Below, piece after piece: positions 20,580 to 30,644 of a stretch of DNA of 64,000 nt. Position 1 is the stretch's first letter. Every line of letters starts with the position of its first letter. Made by a program: the position numbers and the translations under genes. Below the pieces are notes generated by a model that saw nothing but the letters and a program-made list of their open reading frames with translations, ran no database searches and was not told the DNA's origin. The DNA comes from Asparagopsis taxiformis. Taxonomy: Eukaryota > Rhodophyta > Florideophyceae > Bonnemaisoniales > Bonnemaisoniaceae. Where the stretch lies: positions 124,001 through 188,000 of the forward strand of contig JALQPE010001817.1 in the NCBI GenBank assembly GCA_030407315.1. Direction: 5' to 3'.

Positions 20580-22346
20580 ATGCTTCCTACTCACCGCATC
20601 GACCCAGCATTTATAGCTCCATTTTCTCCAGCGCTTGTTTCCGCGCCTCAATGTTGGCCTCATGGAAGCCTCAGAAGGGCTCCCACTTTGAGTAGGTTGG
20701 CCAGAACTCCCATTGCAATTCGAACAGGCACACAGCTTCCTTGCGCTATAGCATTAGATGAAGAAACTGCACTATTCGAAGATGGCGTCGATAAGGCTTT
20801 TGAATCGGGCGGTACTAGCTCGACGGTCAGTCCAGTTAGTAGCCCTTTCTTTTCGGAGAAGAACTTTGCAGCTCTCGGTCTCAGTGGAGAGATTGTGGAG
20901 GCATTGGAAGAGTCGTCCATTACAAGACCAACAGGCATTCAATCGCGGGGTATACCACCTATTCTTGGTGGTACTGATGTAATTATTGGTGCCGCAACCG
21001 GATCTGGAAAAACTCTTACTTACCTACTTCCGGTCGTCCAAATGTTGAAACATGCGGAATTGATGCGTGATGTGACAGATGCTCCACTGCGAGTGGCTCG
21101 AAGGCCGCGTGCAATTATCCTAGTTCCTACCAGGGAGCTTGCCGACCAGGTTTTGTGGGTGGCGAAGAATCTATCCCATACGGTCAAGTTTCGAGTCATT
21201 GGAGCTATTGGCGGCGGGCAGGGCATGTACAGAAAACTGAAAGATAAATTGGGCGCTGGACCAGTTGACGTTCTCGTCTGCACTACGGGAAGATTGTTGC
21301 AACTGATGGATGAGCGTATCGTGGATCTGCGTTTTACGACACATGTTATTATCGACGAGGTGGATACTATGTTTGATGCTGGTTTTGGGCCGGAACTGAA
21401 AAGGATTTTGCAAGCTGCAAGAGGTGGAAGGAGTAATGTTGTGAACAAACCACAATACATTGCAGTAGGTGCCACCCACCCAAGAGCTGCAGAAGAGGTG
21501 TACGCAGAAGAATTTCCCGAGGCGAAGCGAGTTGACGTGGATCTTCACCGTCCGCCCCCTGGCCTGCAACAGACTTTTATAACAGTGAATGCAAATAGCA
21601 AACTACAAGAACTCGTTCCTTTACTTGGAGAGGCACGCCGGGATGGCTCATTGCGCGGTGGAAGAATGATCGTATTTTGTAACACAATCGATTCATGTCG
21701 GTTCTTGGATCATTATTTACAGGAAAGCGGGTACACAACATCGTGTGTCCATGGAGAAATTCCACCTTCGCGACGAGATATCGAATATGCAGCGTTCAAA
21801 TCGGGAGAAAAGCAGCTTCTCGTATGTACGGATATGGCGGCCAGAGGGCTGGATAACCTATCAGTGGACCACGTAGTGCTGTTTGATTTCCCCACTTCTG
21901 CGGTAGATTACTTGCACCGCGCAGGACGAACTGCTCGTGCGGGCGCAAAGGGTCGAGTGACCAGCTTTGTCATGAAAAAAGACCTACGTCTGGCGCGGGC
22001 GATCGAGCGAGCAGCCACCGTGAAGGACGATGCACTGGAGAGCGCCCGTAAAGCTAGAGAAGAGGAGCAGCGACGTCGGGCACGCGAAGAGGCTGCACAT
22101 CGGGAGAATTTGCGTCAAATGTCTGAAAATAGCATCGACAGGGAAGATGTGCCAATCTCCGAATCGACGGGCTCTTGGCGGAGAAGTGGGGAGCGTGGAG
22201 GCGGTAGAGGTTACTCGAGGGGGCGCGGAGGGTCTGGTGGAGAGCGGAGCGGTCGTGGAAGAAGAGGAGGGGGCCGCGGAGGCACACGCGGACGCGGCGG
22301 GCGTGGACGGGTTACGAACGGAAGGGGTGTTGGCAGAAGTCGTTGA
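20580..22346 (+). CDS. Plastid-type DEAD-box RNA helicase with RGG tail
   Basis: DEAD-box ATPases unwind short RNA duplexes; the organellar members help rRNA maturation and ribosome assembly. The protein has 588 residues. Motifs in order: GAATGSGKT (I), PTRELADQ (Ia), TTGRLL (Ib), DEVD (II, a variant of DEAD), GAT in place of SAT (III), then VCTDMAARGLD (V) and HRAGRTARAG (VI). The block TMFDAGFGPELK resembles plant RH39, which acts on chloroplast 23S rRNA. Residues 1-55 (MLPTHRIDPAFIAPFSPAL...) lack acids and carry an early Phe, like a red-algal transit peptide. Residues about 540-588 form an Arg-Gly-rich RNA-binding tail. It is convergent with DPM3, with 51 bases between the stops. Confidence 0.9.
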   Translation: MLPTHRIDPAFIAPFSPALVSAPQCWPHGSLRRAPTLSRLARTPIAIRTGTQLPCAIALDEETALFEDGVDKAFESGGTSSTVSPVSSPFFSEKNFAALGLSGEIVEALEESSITRPTGIQSRGIPPILGGTDVIIGAATGSGKTLTYLLPVVQMLKHAELMRDVTDAPLRVARRPRAIILVPTRELADQVLWVAKNLSHTVKFRVIGAIGGGQGMYRKLKDKLGAGPVDVLVCTTGRLLQLMDERIVDLRFTTHVIIDEVDTMFDAGFGPELKRILQAARGGRSNVVNKPQYIAVGATHPRAAEEVYAEEFPEAKRVDVDLHRPPPGLQQTFITVNANSKLQELVPLLGEARRDGSLRGGRMIVFCNTIDSCRFLDHYLQESGYTTSCVHGEIPPSRRDIEYAAFKSGEKQLLVCTDMAARGLDNLSVDHVVLFDFPTSAVDYLHRAGRTARAGAKGRVTSFVMKKDLRLARAIERAATVKDDALESARKAREEEQRRRAREEAAHRENLRQMSENSIDREDVPISESTGSWRRSGERGGGRGYSRGRGGSGGERSGRGRRGGGRGGTRGRGGRGRVTNGRGVGRSR

Positions 22347-22397
22347 TAGCATTGCGGGAAGTTTGTTGATTTACATGTTGTGTGTAGTATTGAATAA

Positions 22398-22592
22398 CTA
22401 CCATGTGTTGAAACCACGATTCAAAAGTTGGGTGCGTGCGTGTTTGATATCCTGTATGAGATCGAGTTGTGCCTGGGGACGATCGGGAAAGGTGATCAAG
22501 CCATAGCCGATGACGGCAAGTGAATAGCAGCAGAAAAGTACGATGAGGTAGAAGGGCAGGGCGATTAGGATTTGAGCAGTTGGCGAGGGCAT
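22398..22592 (-). CDS. DPM3: Dolichol-phosphate mannosyltransferase subunit 3
   Basis: DPM3 tethers the catalytic DPM1 subunit to the ER membrane so that dolichol-phosphate-mannose can be made for N-glycans and GPI anchors. The protein has only 64 residues. One hydrophobic segment (about 8-34) contains CCYSLAVIGYGLITF, matching the 'CYxLxxVGYxxxTF' core of DPM3. It is followed by the cytosolic helix LIQDIKHARTQLLNRGF, the conserved tail that binds DPM1. Animal and plant DPM3 are about 90 residues with two membrane segments. Here the first is missing or in an unrecognised exon. The start lies 174 bases from the divergent orphan gene at 22766. Confidence 0.85.
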   Translation of the reverse strand: MPSPTAQILIALPFYLIVLFCCYSLAVIGYGLITFPDRPQAQLDLIQDIKHARTQLLNRGFNTW

Positions 22593-22765
22593 TTTGGTGA
22601 ATTGACTAGTTGTGCTGACAAGAGCGTGATACGTATTTGGGGAAATTGTGAGTGGAACGTTTAAAAGTACAGTAAGTTACTTTATGACCAGCGTTATCTT
22701 GAAAAGGCGTCGAGCGCACGTACTCCGCGTCACTTGTATCACGTCAGGAATACAGTCATCTCGCT

Positions 22766-23701
22766 ATGAGTAGTTACCAACAAGCGCCCAAATTACCGCG
22801 TGAGCCAACATTGATTCGTGTAAACGACTCGATCACACCCGACGTTACCGCTACACGAACCGACTCTGAATCTGCACCTCAGCAAATGGAAATAACAACC
22901 GAAGCACAACGCAAACCATCCAGAGACTTGCCACCGCCACCCCGCTTCCCCTCCATGAACGACGTCGCCGCCCCGCTGTGGACGCAGCCACAGCCGCCCG
23001 CCGACGCCGACGCCTCCGACGACGTCTCCTGGACCCGCACAGCCGATCCACTGGAGCCGACCGCGGCGCCCGACCCCGCCGAAGACGAGCCCGAGCCGTG
23101 CGTCGACGACGCCGCCGTGCGTCCGACTGGCTTTGTCGCCAAAATCATGGCAATCTTCAAGAAGAAGAAGACGCCTTCCGCAGCCACAACCGCACCCGCA
23201 CCCGAGCCCGTACGGCCCAAGCCTGCAGGTGTCCCGCCGCTTGTCAAGGCAAAGCAAATCATCTGCCGACTACCAGACCCGACGCTCTTCTTCGTGCTGC
23301 AGGCGACCGTCATATTGCTCATTCATACGCTCAAGCCGCACTTGTTGCAGACATGGACGGCGCGAATCGTGACCCCGTTGCTGCTCGTGCCGACCGTCGC
23401 CGCGACCGCTCTTTGGCGACCGACGCGTGTCATCTCGCTAAAGCCTGAGCCAGATTTCATCTCTGCCGCCGCCCCAATTCCCAATGCTGGCAAGTTGGTC
23501 AGTTTGGGTGAATCGCTGCGCGTGCGAGAAGCTGCTGTTGTTAAGGCTGAGGATGAACTTCGTCAGGGTCAGATGAAGCTCGAGGTGCTTCGTAAGGAAA
23601 TTGAGGGTAGGCTACCTCCGACAATCTCTATAGCAAACTTGCTTGACCAGGAGAATGACGCCTCGCGTTTCCATCAACATGCGACTCCTGTGGCCGTGTA
23701 G
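22766..23701 (+). CDS. Orphan membrane protein with acidic/proline-rich N-terminus and coiled coil
   Basis: I do not recognise this 311-residue protein. Residues 1-125 are disordered, rich in Pro, Asp, Glu and Ala. A Lys cluster (FKKKKTP) follows near 130. Two hydrophobic stretches (about 175-195, LFFVLQATVILLIHTL, and 203-220, IVTPLLLVPTVAATAL) could form a membrane hairpin. Residues about 245-280 (VREAAVVKAEDELRQGQ...) are a likely short coiled coil. There is no signal peptide, so membrane insertion would be internal, with both ends cytosolic if the hairpin is right. The middle of the gene is clearly GC-richer than its surroundings. It shares a short divergent promoter with DPM3. Confidence 0.7.
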   Translation: MSSYQQAPKLPREPTLIRVNDSITPDVTATRTDSESAPQQMEITTEAQRKPSRDLPPPPRFPSMNDVAAPLWTQPQPPADADASDDVSWTRTADPLEPTAAPDPAEDEPEPCVDDAAVRPTGFVAKIMAIFKKKKTPSAATTAPAPEPVRPKPAGVPPLVKAKQIICRLPDPTLFFVLQATVILLIHTLKPHLLQTWTARIVTPLLLVPTVAATALWRPTRVISLKPEPDFISAAAPIPNAGKLVSLGESLRVREAAVVKAEDELRQGQMKLEVLRKEIEGRLPPTISIANLLDQENDASRFHQHATPVAV

Positions 23702-23980
23702 TGCCGGAGGAGGTAACATATTAACATGTAATCTAGTGTCTATTTATGCTATGTTGTAGACTCGCAATATGTTGCGCTTGCAGCTTGTGTTTGTTGGTAG
23801 GGAATAGCTTGATATCCATGGGTTCGTCCCGATGTACTTGAGTGTCGCTAGCGGTAGAACGGATTGTAGCTAAAAATTTCCCAATGCCGAATCTAATTCA
23901 TATTTACTTTGCATCCTAGCCCGACTCGGCAACTCGCCAACACCGCAGCTATCCAGCTGGTACTTTCATCTCCGATCGTC

Positions 23981-24667
23981 ATGAGCAGGACGTTGCAACA
24001 GAAATCACAATCATCATTACCAACAATGTCAGCCCGGCTCTACAGAGTATTTGTCACTCACAGAGTCCCATTCGTCTTTTTCTGCGCTGTGCTCGTGCTA
24101 TCTGCTGTATACTTTATTGCCATCCAAAGCCATAGCATCGAACTTTCCTTCGATCAACTCTCTGCATTCGAACGTCAAGTTCAGACAATTGGCAACAATA
24201 GCGTGTACGTTGTGGAGCCGCCGAAACGGGACGATATCTTTTCTTCGCTCGGACACGAAGATTGGGCAAAGGTAGCTTCTCGTATTGACTATGTCGCATT
24301 CTTCTACGATGACATGTACTCGATTATCGGTCGCGGAAACTGGATATCGCTCGTTTCAGAATCTCTGGCAAAACTGCAGCCGCCTGGTTATGGTGTGGTT
24401 TTGTTCTCGTGCGGCTGCGTGATTCCAAATGTAATTTTTACAAACACACAAACTCGTTTCGATGGCTATGAGTGCACCATGCTACCCGGCTTTGTCATGC
24501 AAAAGGAGCATGTTCGCTTCATTGAAGTCGACCTTCCCGAACAGGGCTGTAAGAATAGGGATGCCGTGTTGGCAGCACATTGGTATGAAACCAACGCTTG
24601 GAAACTGGAAGATGCCAGGAACGAACATGATAGACTTCGCACAAAGTTACTTTCGCAACACATTTGA
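23981..24667 (+). CDS. Orphan type II (single-pass) membrane protein
   Basis: This 228-residue protein has a basic N-terminus (MSRTLQQKSQ...), one membrane anchor (about residues 31-48, VPFVFFCAVLVLSAVYFIA) and a soluble domain of about 175 residues. The layout is that of a Golgi or ER type II protein. The domain contains a possible glycosylation site (NNSV), DYVAFFYDDMYSIIG, an SCGC pair and further single cysteines. I recognise no family; a diverged glycosyltransferase-like or lumenal domain is possible but unsupported. The frame is open upstream of 23981, but the earlier possible starts are not ATG. Confidence 0.72.
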   Translation: MSRTLQQKSQSSLPTMSARLYRVFVTHRVPFVFFCAVLVLSAVYFIAIQSHSIELSFDQLSAFERQVQTIGNNSVYVVEPPKRDDIFSSLGHEDWAKVASRIDYVAFFYDDMYSIIGRGNWISLVSESLAKLQPPGYGVVLFSCGCVIPNVIFTNTQTRFDGYECTMLPGFVMQKEHVRFIEVDLPEQGCKNRDAVLAAHWYETNAWKLEDARNEHDRLRTKLLSQHI

Positions 24668-24908
24668 CACTCAAATCAAACTAGAAACGAGTCGGCCCCG
24701 ACAGCCACATGGCAATATTTATGTCTCAGTATCGGCAAAATCTGAAAAAGGATGCTACCCATGGGTATCTTCTGCACATTAACTAGCTTCCAAACATTAT
24801 TAAACATGCTTCAGTCATATAGTTAGATTCTTTGACTGCAAACACCAGATGTGGTCCGCAGGACAAACAATCTGTCACAGCCGGTGTTCACACCTTGTGC
24901 ACTAGACA

Positions 24909-27689
24909 TTATGCCGCCTGATCACCATCCGCGGTTGACCCATCTCCAGACTCATCTCCCGTTGCACCTTCCCTAATACGTGTTGGGAACTTTTTCGGCA
25001 TGAATCCGAATACAAACTGCAAAATTACATAGATACCGACCGCAATACCTAGCACAATATACCATCCGAATCCTGCGTCAAGAATACTAACACCGATGAA
25101 GCCATTCGTCTGTGCAAGACCGAGTGCGATGGCACCTGCTACGGAATGTAAAATGAACCACACTTTGCGAGATCTCGCTTCTTTCGACGGCCGAAGCCAT
25201 CCACCGAAAAACTGTATTATAGCCAAACCACTTGCAATCGATCCGATAACCAAATGCGCCGTCTCCGTATGTGAGCCTTCGACCAAACCAATGATGAACG
25301 CTGCGACAATGATTCCGACGGCGATGCTATTGAACGCACGATGCAGGTAGAATGTCGTCGGGTTGTACTTTCTGAAGAAGCGCATCGCTGTGATTGCAAT
25401 TGGTACAACTACATACCATGCGATACCCATCAACACGGCATGAACTGTGAAAATCGTGCCAAATCCAGAAGATTCTTCGACAGTTCCAGTACGAACTGAG
25501 AGGTCAATAGTTCCAAGTGAACGTTCGCTGTGCTGTACGAGGGTGGTTGGGGAGCTTGGCATGTTACCGACAGCCCAAATTGCATCAGTCGGACCAATTT
25601 CAATAGTCGGGATGCCTTCTCCCGACCTTGGACGCGTGAAGAATCCTGTGATGAATGCACCGCTTGCTTCTGCTGCGACATTGGTCAATCCCTGCCTTCC
25701 CGATGGTTGCACGCCTGCTGTGTTTCGTGCAGCCAGGAAGTAATCGTCGATGACTGCCCCACCTTGACCATCACCGTACGCAATTACCGCATTCGACCCA
25801 ACCATCATATCGACACCCCACGCGAAACCAACATAGCCTCCATTTGTTGGCGCTCTGAACAGGGTATCGAATTCTTCATCACGGAAAGTCCAATATACTT
25901 CAACGCCAGATGATAGATCCGTACGGCAGCCTTCAAACCTTCTCAACTCACCCTGGAATGAAACTGCGCACGCTTCGTCGGTGTTTTCGAGCCGAGAACC
26001 TCCGCTGAGGTTGTTGAGCACAGTTTGATCGACCTCACCCTCGTCGAACACGCCAATCTTGAAGCCGAGGAAGCGATGAGTGACGCACTGATAGTAAAGA
26101 ACATCTGGAGCATCCGCAGGGACGTTCCACACTAGCTCTCCGGGAGCGTCCGTTATGGTCTGATTCTGTGTACACGAAGTGTTGAGCGTTTCATAGAATT
26201 CTTCATAAGTGTCGATGGTCTCTGACTCAGTGGAATTTCCACTCTTCAAGAGAAATTCACACTCAGCACCTGTGGCAGTGGCGTTGAATTTTGTGACGCC
26301 ACCACTGCTATCCATGCCCAAGACATCAATACCAGCATACACAGTTTCTCTCGCGCGTTCCGAAGGCGTGAGAGCTGCATATCCCCCGACCTCAGAATCT
26401 GTGATGTAAAATGGATGGAAAATATTTTCAGCGGTTTCATTAACTCCACCATACACCTTGAAAGTGTAATTCTTTCCACGTTCGACACCGAGAGCGGGAA
26501 TAAGGATATCCTCGCCCTCAGATCCAGTCTCGGATAGGTACCATGCGATACCCCAACTGGCGCCACCGGTAATTCCTTGCACACCACGTCCACCACCCGA
26601 GGGGCCAATACGAGCTGTGATCTCTGTAACATTTGAAATGGTCGGACGGATGAAGCCGGGAAGGGGTTCTTCCTCTTCCTGGGCTACGAGGGGATCACAG
26701 CGGTTCTCAGGGCTTCGACCGAAATTAAAACTGACGTCTCCACGCGGGATATTCATACTGGACCTGCTTCCATGGAAGAATGGAAGGCCATTTTCAACTG
26801 GACCAATGGCCCATACAACATATGTGTCACCAACAGCATTGTAGGCCATATCCGTCGGCGAATCTGTCGCAGCTAATGGGCGAGTGAATTTGATCCTCAT
26901 TGAATCCATTACCCGGGAACCTTCAACACCAGTGATATCATTAGAGCCCGGTGATGGAGACGACATTGTGTCCGGACAGACGCCTCTTCCCTGGACGCAA
27001 TTTTCTCTGCTGTTGACATGGAAGTCGACTGCATCAAATGATCCAGAACTCGCGAAAGCGATGACGGGATCGCTGTTGTCCATGTCGGTTCTCGAAGTAT
27101 CTCCACTAGGACCAAAGCCCATGTATTGATCGCTGGTGACACGGCCAACAAGCTCCATGTCAATATTTTCACCGTTCATATTCCATCGCACCTGGAAATC
27201 GTCGGAAAGTGTCTCACAATTCCAGCCTTCCGGAACCGGGAAGGTGCTTTGGTCTTCTTCGCATCGACCGACTGGTCTCTCTGGGAGTCCTGGAATCGAG
27301 CGAGGAATGTCCACACCGCCAAAACTGCTAGATGCGGATTCGCACCAGACGGAAAAGTGACCAATTTCACCGATGGGATATTCCGGGGGAAGTTCAAGAA
27401 GAATGGTTTCCGAATCGTACGCAGTTCGAAGCCTGGGCGCATCGCAAGATTGCTGGAATGGAACGGCGATGCCGTCCGAACCGGCAGATGACTGGCGATT
27501 AACCCAGAAGAAGGTCCGGGGGCCAGTACCATCGTAGACAAAGTTATCTATGCGAAGGGTGCGGGAATCGAGAGCGACCAATGTGCCGGAAACGTCATGA
27601 GCGAGCTCGGAGAGTCGGCCGATTTCGAATTCTTGGGCATTGGCATAGGTATGGAGCAAAAGGAAGAAGAGGACGAGATGGAGCGACAT
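24909..27689 (-). CDS. DM13-DOMON-cupredoxin-DOMON-cytochrome b561 protein
   Basis: This 926-residue protein is a likely plasma-membrane or endomembrane electron carrier. A signal peptide (1-18, ends TYANA) leads into a DM13 domain (about 20-125), then a first DOMON domain (about 150-340). Residues about 355-560 look like a cupredoxin: NYTFKVYGG, HPFYITD, then YYQCVTHRFLG, giving His, Cys and His ligands, with Leu at the place of the usual axial Met. A second DOMON domain follows (about 575-735). The C-terminus is a cytochrome b561 core with paired haem His residues in VHAVLMG, LHRAFN, AHLVIG and LHSVAG. Such proteins pass electrons from ascorbate or NADH across membranes, often to ferric iron. 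Several Asn-x-Ser/Thr sites support an extracellular head. Confidence 0.88.
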   Translation of the reverse strand: MSLHLVLFFLLLHTYANAQEFEIGRLSELAHDVSGTLVALDSRTLRIDNFVYDGTGPRTFFWVNRQSSAGSDGIAVPFQQSCDAPRLRTAYDSETILLELPPEYPIGEIGHFSVWCESASSSFGGVDIPRSIPGLPERPVGRCEEDQSTFPVPEGWNCETLSDDFQVRWNMNGENIDMELVGRVTSDQYMGFGPSGDTSRTDMDNSDPVIAFASSGSFDAVDFHVNSRENCVQGRGVCPDTMSSPSPGSNDITGVEGSRVMDSMRIKFTRPLAATDSPTDMAYNAVGDTYVVWAIGPVENGLPFFHGSRSSMNIPRGDVSFNFGRSPENRCDPLVAQEEEEPLPGFIRPTISNVTEITARIGPSGGGRGVQGITGGASWGIAWYLSETGSEGEDILIPALGVERGKNYTFKVYGGVNETAENIFHPFYITDSEVGGYAALTPSERARETVYAGIDVLGMDSSGGVTKFNATATGAECEFLLKSGNSTESETIDTYEEFYETLNTSCTQNQTITDAPGELVWNVPADAPDVLYYQCVTHRFLGFKIGVFDEGEVDQTVLNNLSGGSRLENTDEACAVSFQGELRRFEGCRTDLSSGVEVYWTFRDEEFDTLFRAPTNGGYVGFAWGVDMMVGSNAVIAYGDGQGGAVIDDYFLAARNTAGVQPSGRQGLTNVAAEASGAFITGFFTRPRSGEGIPTIEIGPTDAIWAVGNMPSSPTTLVQHSERSLGTIDLSVRTGTVEESSGFGTIFTVHAVLMGIAWYVVVPIAITAMRFFRKYNPTTFYLHRAFNSIAVGIIVAAFIIGLVEGSHTETAHLVIGSIASGLAIIQFFGGWLRPSKEARSRKVWFILHSVAGAIALGLAQTNGFIGVSILDAGFGWYIVLGIAVGIYVILQFVFGFMPKKFPTRIREGATGDESGDGSTADGDQAA

Positions 27690-28698
27690 TGTGGGGGACG
27701 CTAGTCGTTTGGGGCGTGCGAGCGGGACGAGGTGCGACGGCTGTGAGCGGATTCATCGTTAAATGAGTAAGCTGCAGCTGGCAGTTGGCGTAAGGTACAG
27801 ACCGGGTGCGGTGGGAAACAGTTGAAAAGAAAAGTTTTTTCTACGCTGTAGACTGACAGCAGTACAGAATGGCTGTAAGGTACACGTCAGGTTGTCCCAC
27901 AATGATGGTTTGTACAAGCCAAGCATGTCGCTCATTGATTGGTTGGAGAGCACTTTGCCACGTTTGGCAACGGCGTGGCAACGAGTTGGTTCCAATCAGA
28001 CAGCAAGGCAGCGAGTGTCGCATCGTCAATTTCTCCCTGCTCCCATTGCTGCTCGCAAAGACGGCCAGCGGAAAGGTAGCGTAGCAAATGATAACCGTCA
28101 AGCTACACTACCTGATGTGTATGTCATTTCTGCGCACTGCTGCCCGCCTTGCAACATGTCGCACACCATTGGCCGCTAAATTGAGTAGACTTGTGGTACC
28201 TGTTGACACCCATTTCTCAGCTCCCCCTGAGATTCTGTACGGCGGCGCCGCATCGAGCCAACGGTCACCAATCAAATTTTTCAAATCTGTCCAATCAAAT
28301 TCCGCCCAACATCTACGCATTGCTTGCTCCAACGATGATTGGACGATTGGACCATTGAATTGTGCTCCTCCCCCAACCCTCTCCAATATTCCCTGCGGTT
28401 GACGAGACCCGATCGCCTTATATTTTTCCTTTCACCCATTCCGAATTATTACAGTCTGCTGTAAACTAGCATAGAGAACCCTTCCTTTGTACTTCTACCC
28501 CTCTACAAATGCCTCTCACAAAGCCACTGTCGGCTGCATCTCAGTCAAAACGAAACCATCTCAGTTTAAATGTACAGCACGCGTGGTACCGAAAAATGCT
28601 ATTCTAGGAACTAGTCGCGCGACACTTGTTTGCAGTCATAGTTGCTAGTTACAATCCAAATCAGTCAGTCGCAAAATTTCCGCCTACGATTGCACCAT
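27690..28698. other. Intergenic DNA, about 1 kb
   Basis: This lies between the start of the b561 gene and the end of the secreted repeat-protein gene. Only short frames without motifs are present. It should include the b561 promoter. No RNA gene is seen. Confidence 0.5.
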
Positions 28699-29319
28699 TC
28701 AAAATAGTGGGTCAACAAGCGGTTCACCACTCGGCACCAACGGGTCGACCATTGGTTCCGCGCTCGGCACCAACGGGTCAGCCATTGGTTCCGCGCTCGG
28801 CATCAACGGATCCACAACCGGTTCAGCACTTGGCATCAAAGGGTCGATGACCGGGTCTGCACTCGGCATCACCGTTTCAACAACGATTGGCTCTTTGACT
28901 ACCATTTCGGGGCCTACTACCTGCGGTGTGACGACGGGTGAGCTCTGAATGTCCATGCGACCTCGTCTCTTCGGTTCGCAGGGTGCCGATTCATCTCTGA
29001 AAACGGGACCCACGATAAAGGGATCTACGAGAGGAGCAGGGCTCTCTTCGACAAACGGGTCGGGGAGAGGAGTGGGGCTCTCCTCGACAAACGGATCTGG
29101 AAGAGGAGTGGAGCTCTCCTCGACAAACGGATCGGGAACAGCTGTGGGGCTTTCCTCGACGACCATGGGGTCTGGCATAGGTGATGGGCTGATTTCAGGG
29201 AATGCATCGAGAGCAGCGAGAGATTGAGGCGTAGGAATAGGACCGACAACTGCAGCCGAAGCGGCGGCGAAAAGAAGCAGAGCAGACGTAGCTGCGGTGA
29301 ATTGGCGAAGAGATACCAT
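28699..29319 (-). CDS. Secreted proline/acid-rich tandem-repeat protein
   Basis: This 206-residue protein starts with a clear signal peptide (MVSLRQFTAATSALLLFAAA). The mature part is built from two repeat blocks. Residues about 40-95 repeat a 12-residue unit of the form VEESPTPLPDPF. Residues about 140-206 repeat an 11-residue unit of the form PSAEPMVDPLV. A linker with one Cys and a basic KRRGR stretch separates them. There is no membrane segment, so it is probably exported to the wall or mucilage. No family is recognised. The frame continues upstream of 29319, but that ATG begins the signal peptide. The repeat DNA (see separate entries) implies growth by slippage. Confidence 0.8.
   Translation of the reverse strand: MVSLRQFTAATSALLLFAAASAAVVGPIPTPQSLAALDAFPEISPSPMPDPMVVEESPTAVPDPFVEESSTPLPDPFVEESPTPLPDPFVEESPAPLVDPFIVGPVFRDESAPCEPKRRGRMDIQSSPVVTPQVVGPEMVVKEPIVVETVMPSADPVIDPLMPSAEPVVDPLMPSAEPMADPLVPSAEPMVDPLVPSGEPLVDPLF
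28709..28870 (-). repeat. 33-bp coding minisatellite
   Basis: About five head-to-tail 33-bp units, such as those starting at 28731 and 28764, encode the 11-residue PSAEP-type repeat of the secreted protein. The first and second full units differ at only a few bases, so duplication is recent. Confidence 0.85.
29017..29163 (-). repeat. 36-bp coding minisatellite
   Basis: About four 36-bp units encode the 12-residue VEESPTPLPDPF-type repeat. Frame is kept in every unit. Confidence 0.85.
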
Positions 29320-30644
29320 TTTGGATGGGGTTTGATGGAAGGACGGGCTGGTTGTGGTTGCGGACGGCGGAGATGGGAATGAAATTGTCGCTAATAAGCA
29401 TGTTGTATATGTGTGTCGACAATGCAAAGATGGTCAGTGTGTGTGTGTATGTGCACGTAAGGAACTGCTACAAGTTGTTAACGCCAGCATGATGAGGGAG
29501 GACAGGCAGTGGTTGAGCTCTCTGGGGAAGAATAGGTTATGTGTGTTGGCAAGGACGAGAGGGAGGCACAGAGGGTGACGCGGGACCAGATAAATTTTGT
29601 GACGTGCTAAGCAGCACATAATGTTAAAAGTATGAATTAAAATTGTTTGTATGAAGATATTGTTGTGGGCCTACTGCAGTGGCTGTAGCATGCAATATTT
29701 GTCCCATCGGCGCACAAGTTTCTACCAAAACTATGTTTACAGCTGGTGTTGTTCAGTGTGCACCGCCTGCATTGCTGGCATATGCAATGCGCTATAGTGA
29801 CAGCACACGTTGTGTCACTTTATGTCGTGGTGTGCGCTGAATCCATTTGTCCATCAACGATGTTTACACATTGCTGTGCGGCGTAGGTTTGTCGCCCAGT
29901 GCGTACGACGTTTCGTAAACGTGATCATCGGAATAAGTGTTCAATGGCTGTACAGGCGCTGGCCGGACGGCCCCAAGGCCGGAAACGGGTAAAATAAGGA
30001 GAAAAACTTGTAGGGGGGACATGGTGCAACAAAGCAGCCAGGATGAGACGACCTGTCCGCAGTATCGAGTGTTGTACAGGCAACTGTGCATGCACTGTTT
30101 AAAGGCAGAAAATGATAACGTCTTGTATATATTTTATACGCAATTCTCGATCCGAGCGTGCGCGTTTGCTGACGGCGATCTCTATCAACCAATCATATTG
30201 CATTGATGAAAGTGTCAATGTTCATGCGCGTCTTTCGCGTCAGCGAGCGTTGCCGTGGAAAGCGATTTTGACCGGCAGTCTTTTCTAAATTTAGGATTAG
30301 AAACTGCGATGGCTTCCAGTGTCACACAGAAGAGTGTACGACCACCGACCAGTTCACAATTCAAAACTATTTCAAAAAAGCGTCAAAGTTGAATATACAA
30401 TCTGGCCACGTGGCCAACTTGACTGAGGTTGCTGAGACGTCCGCAACGTGTACCCAACGCATTTCATTGGATGATTGCCAGGTATTCTGCTGACAGTCGG
30501 TCATAGGTAGCCAGCAAACAAGTTTAGGTGCCAAAATTGCATGACAGCCAAACACTCCACAAATCGGCCCTCCTATCGTCGTCATCAACCAACGTCAACC
30601 AGCCGCCCATCAAATCCTCTCGCGACGCGCCCATCCTCCAACCC
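29320..30644. other. Divergent intergenic region, 1.3 kb
   Basis: This separates the secreted repeat-protein gene (minus) from the ArfGAP gene (plus), so it holds both promoters. Short GT-rich runs occur near 29437-29452. No gene or RNA is recognised. Confidence 0.5.

Noticed and set aside
21340..21370. DEVD in place of DEAD, suspected loss of helicase function
   Set aside because: DEVD keeps the metal-binding Asp-Glu and Asp, and similar variants occur in active organellar helicases.
22030..22506. 158-codon plus-strand frame overlapping the end of the helicase gene
   Set aside because: It is a shifted frame of the Arg-Gly repeat region and runs over the convergent DPM3 gene.
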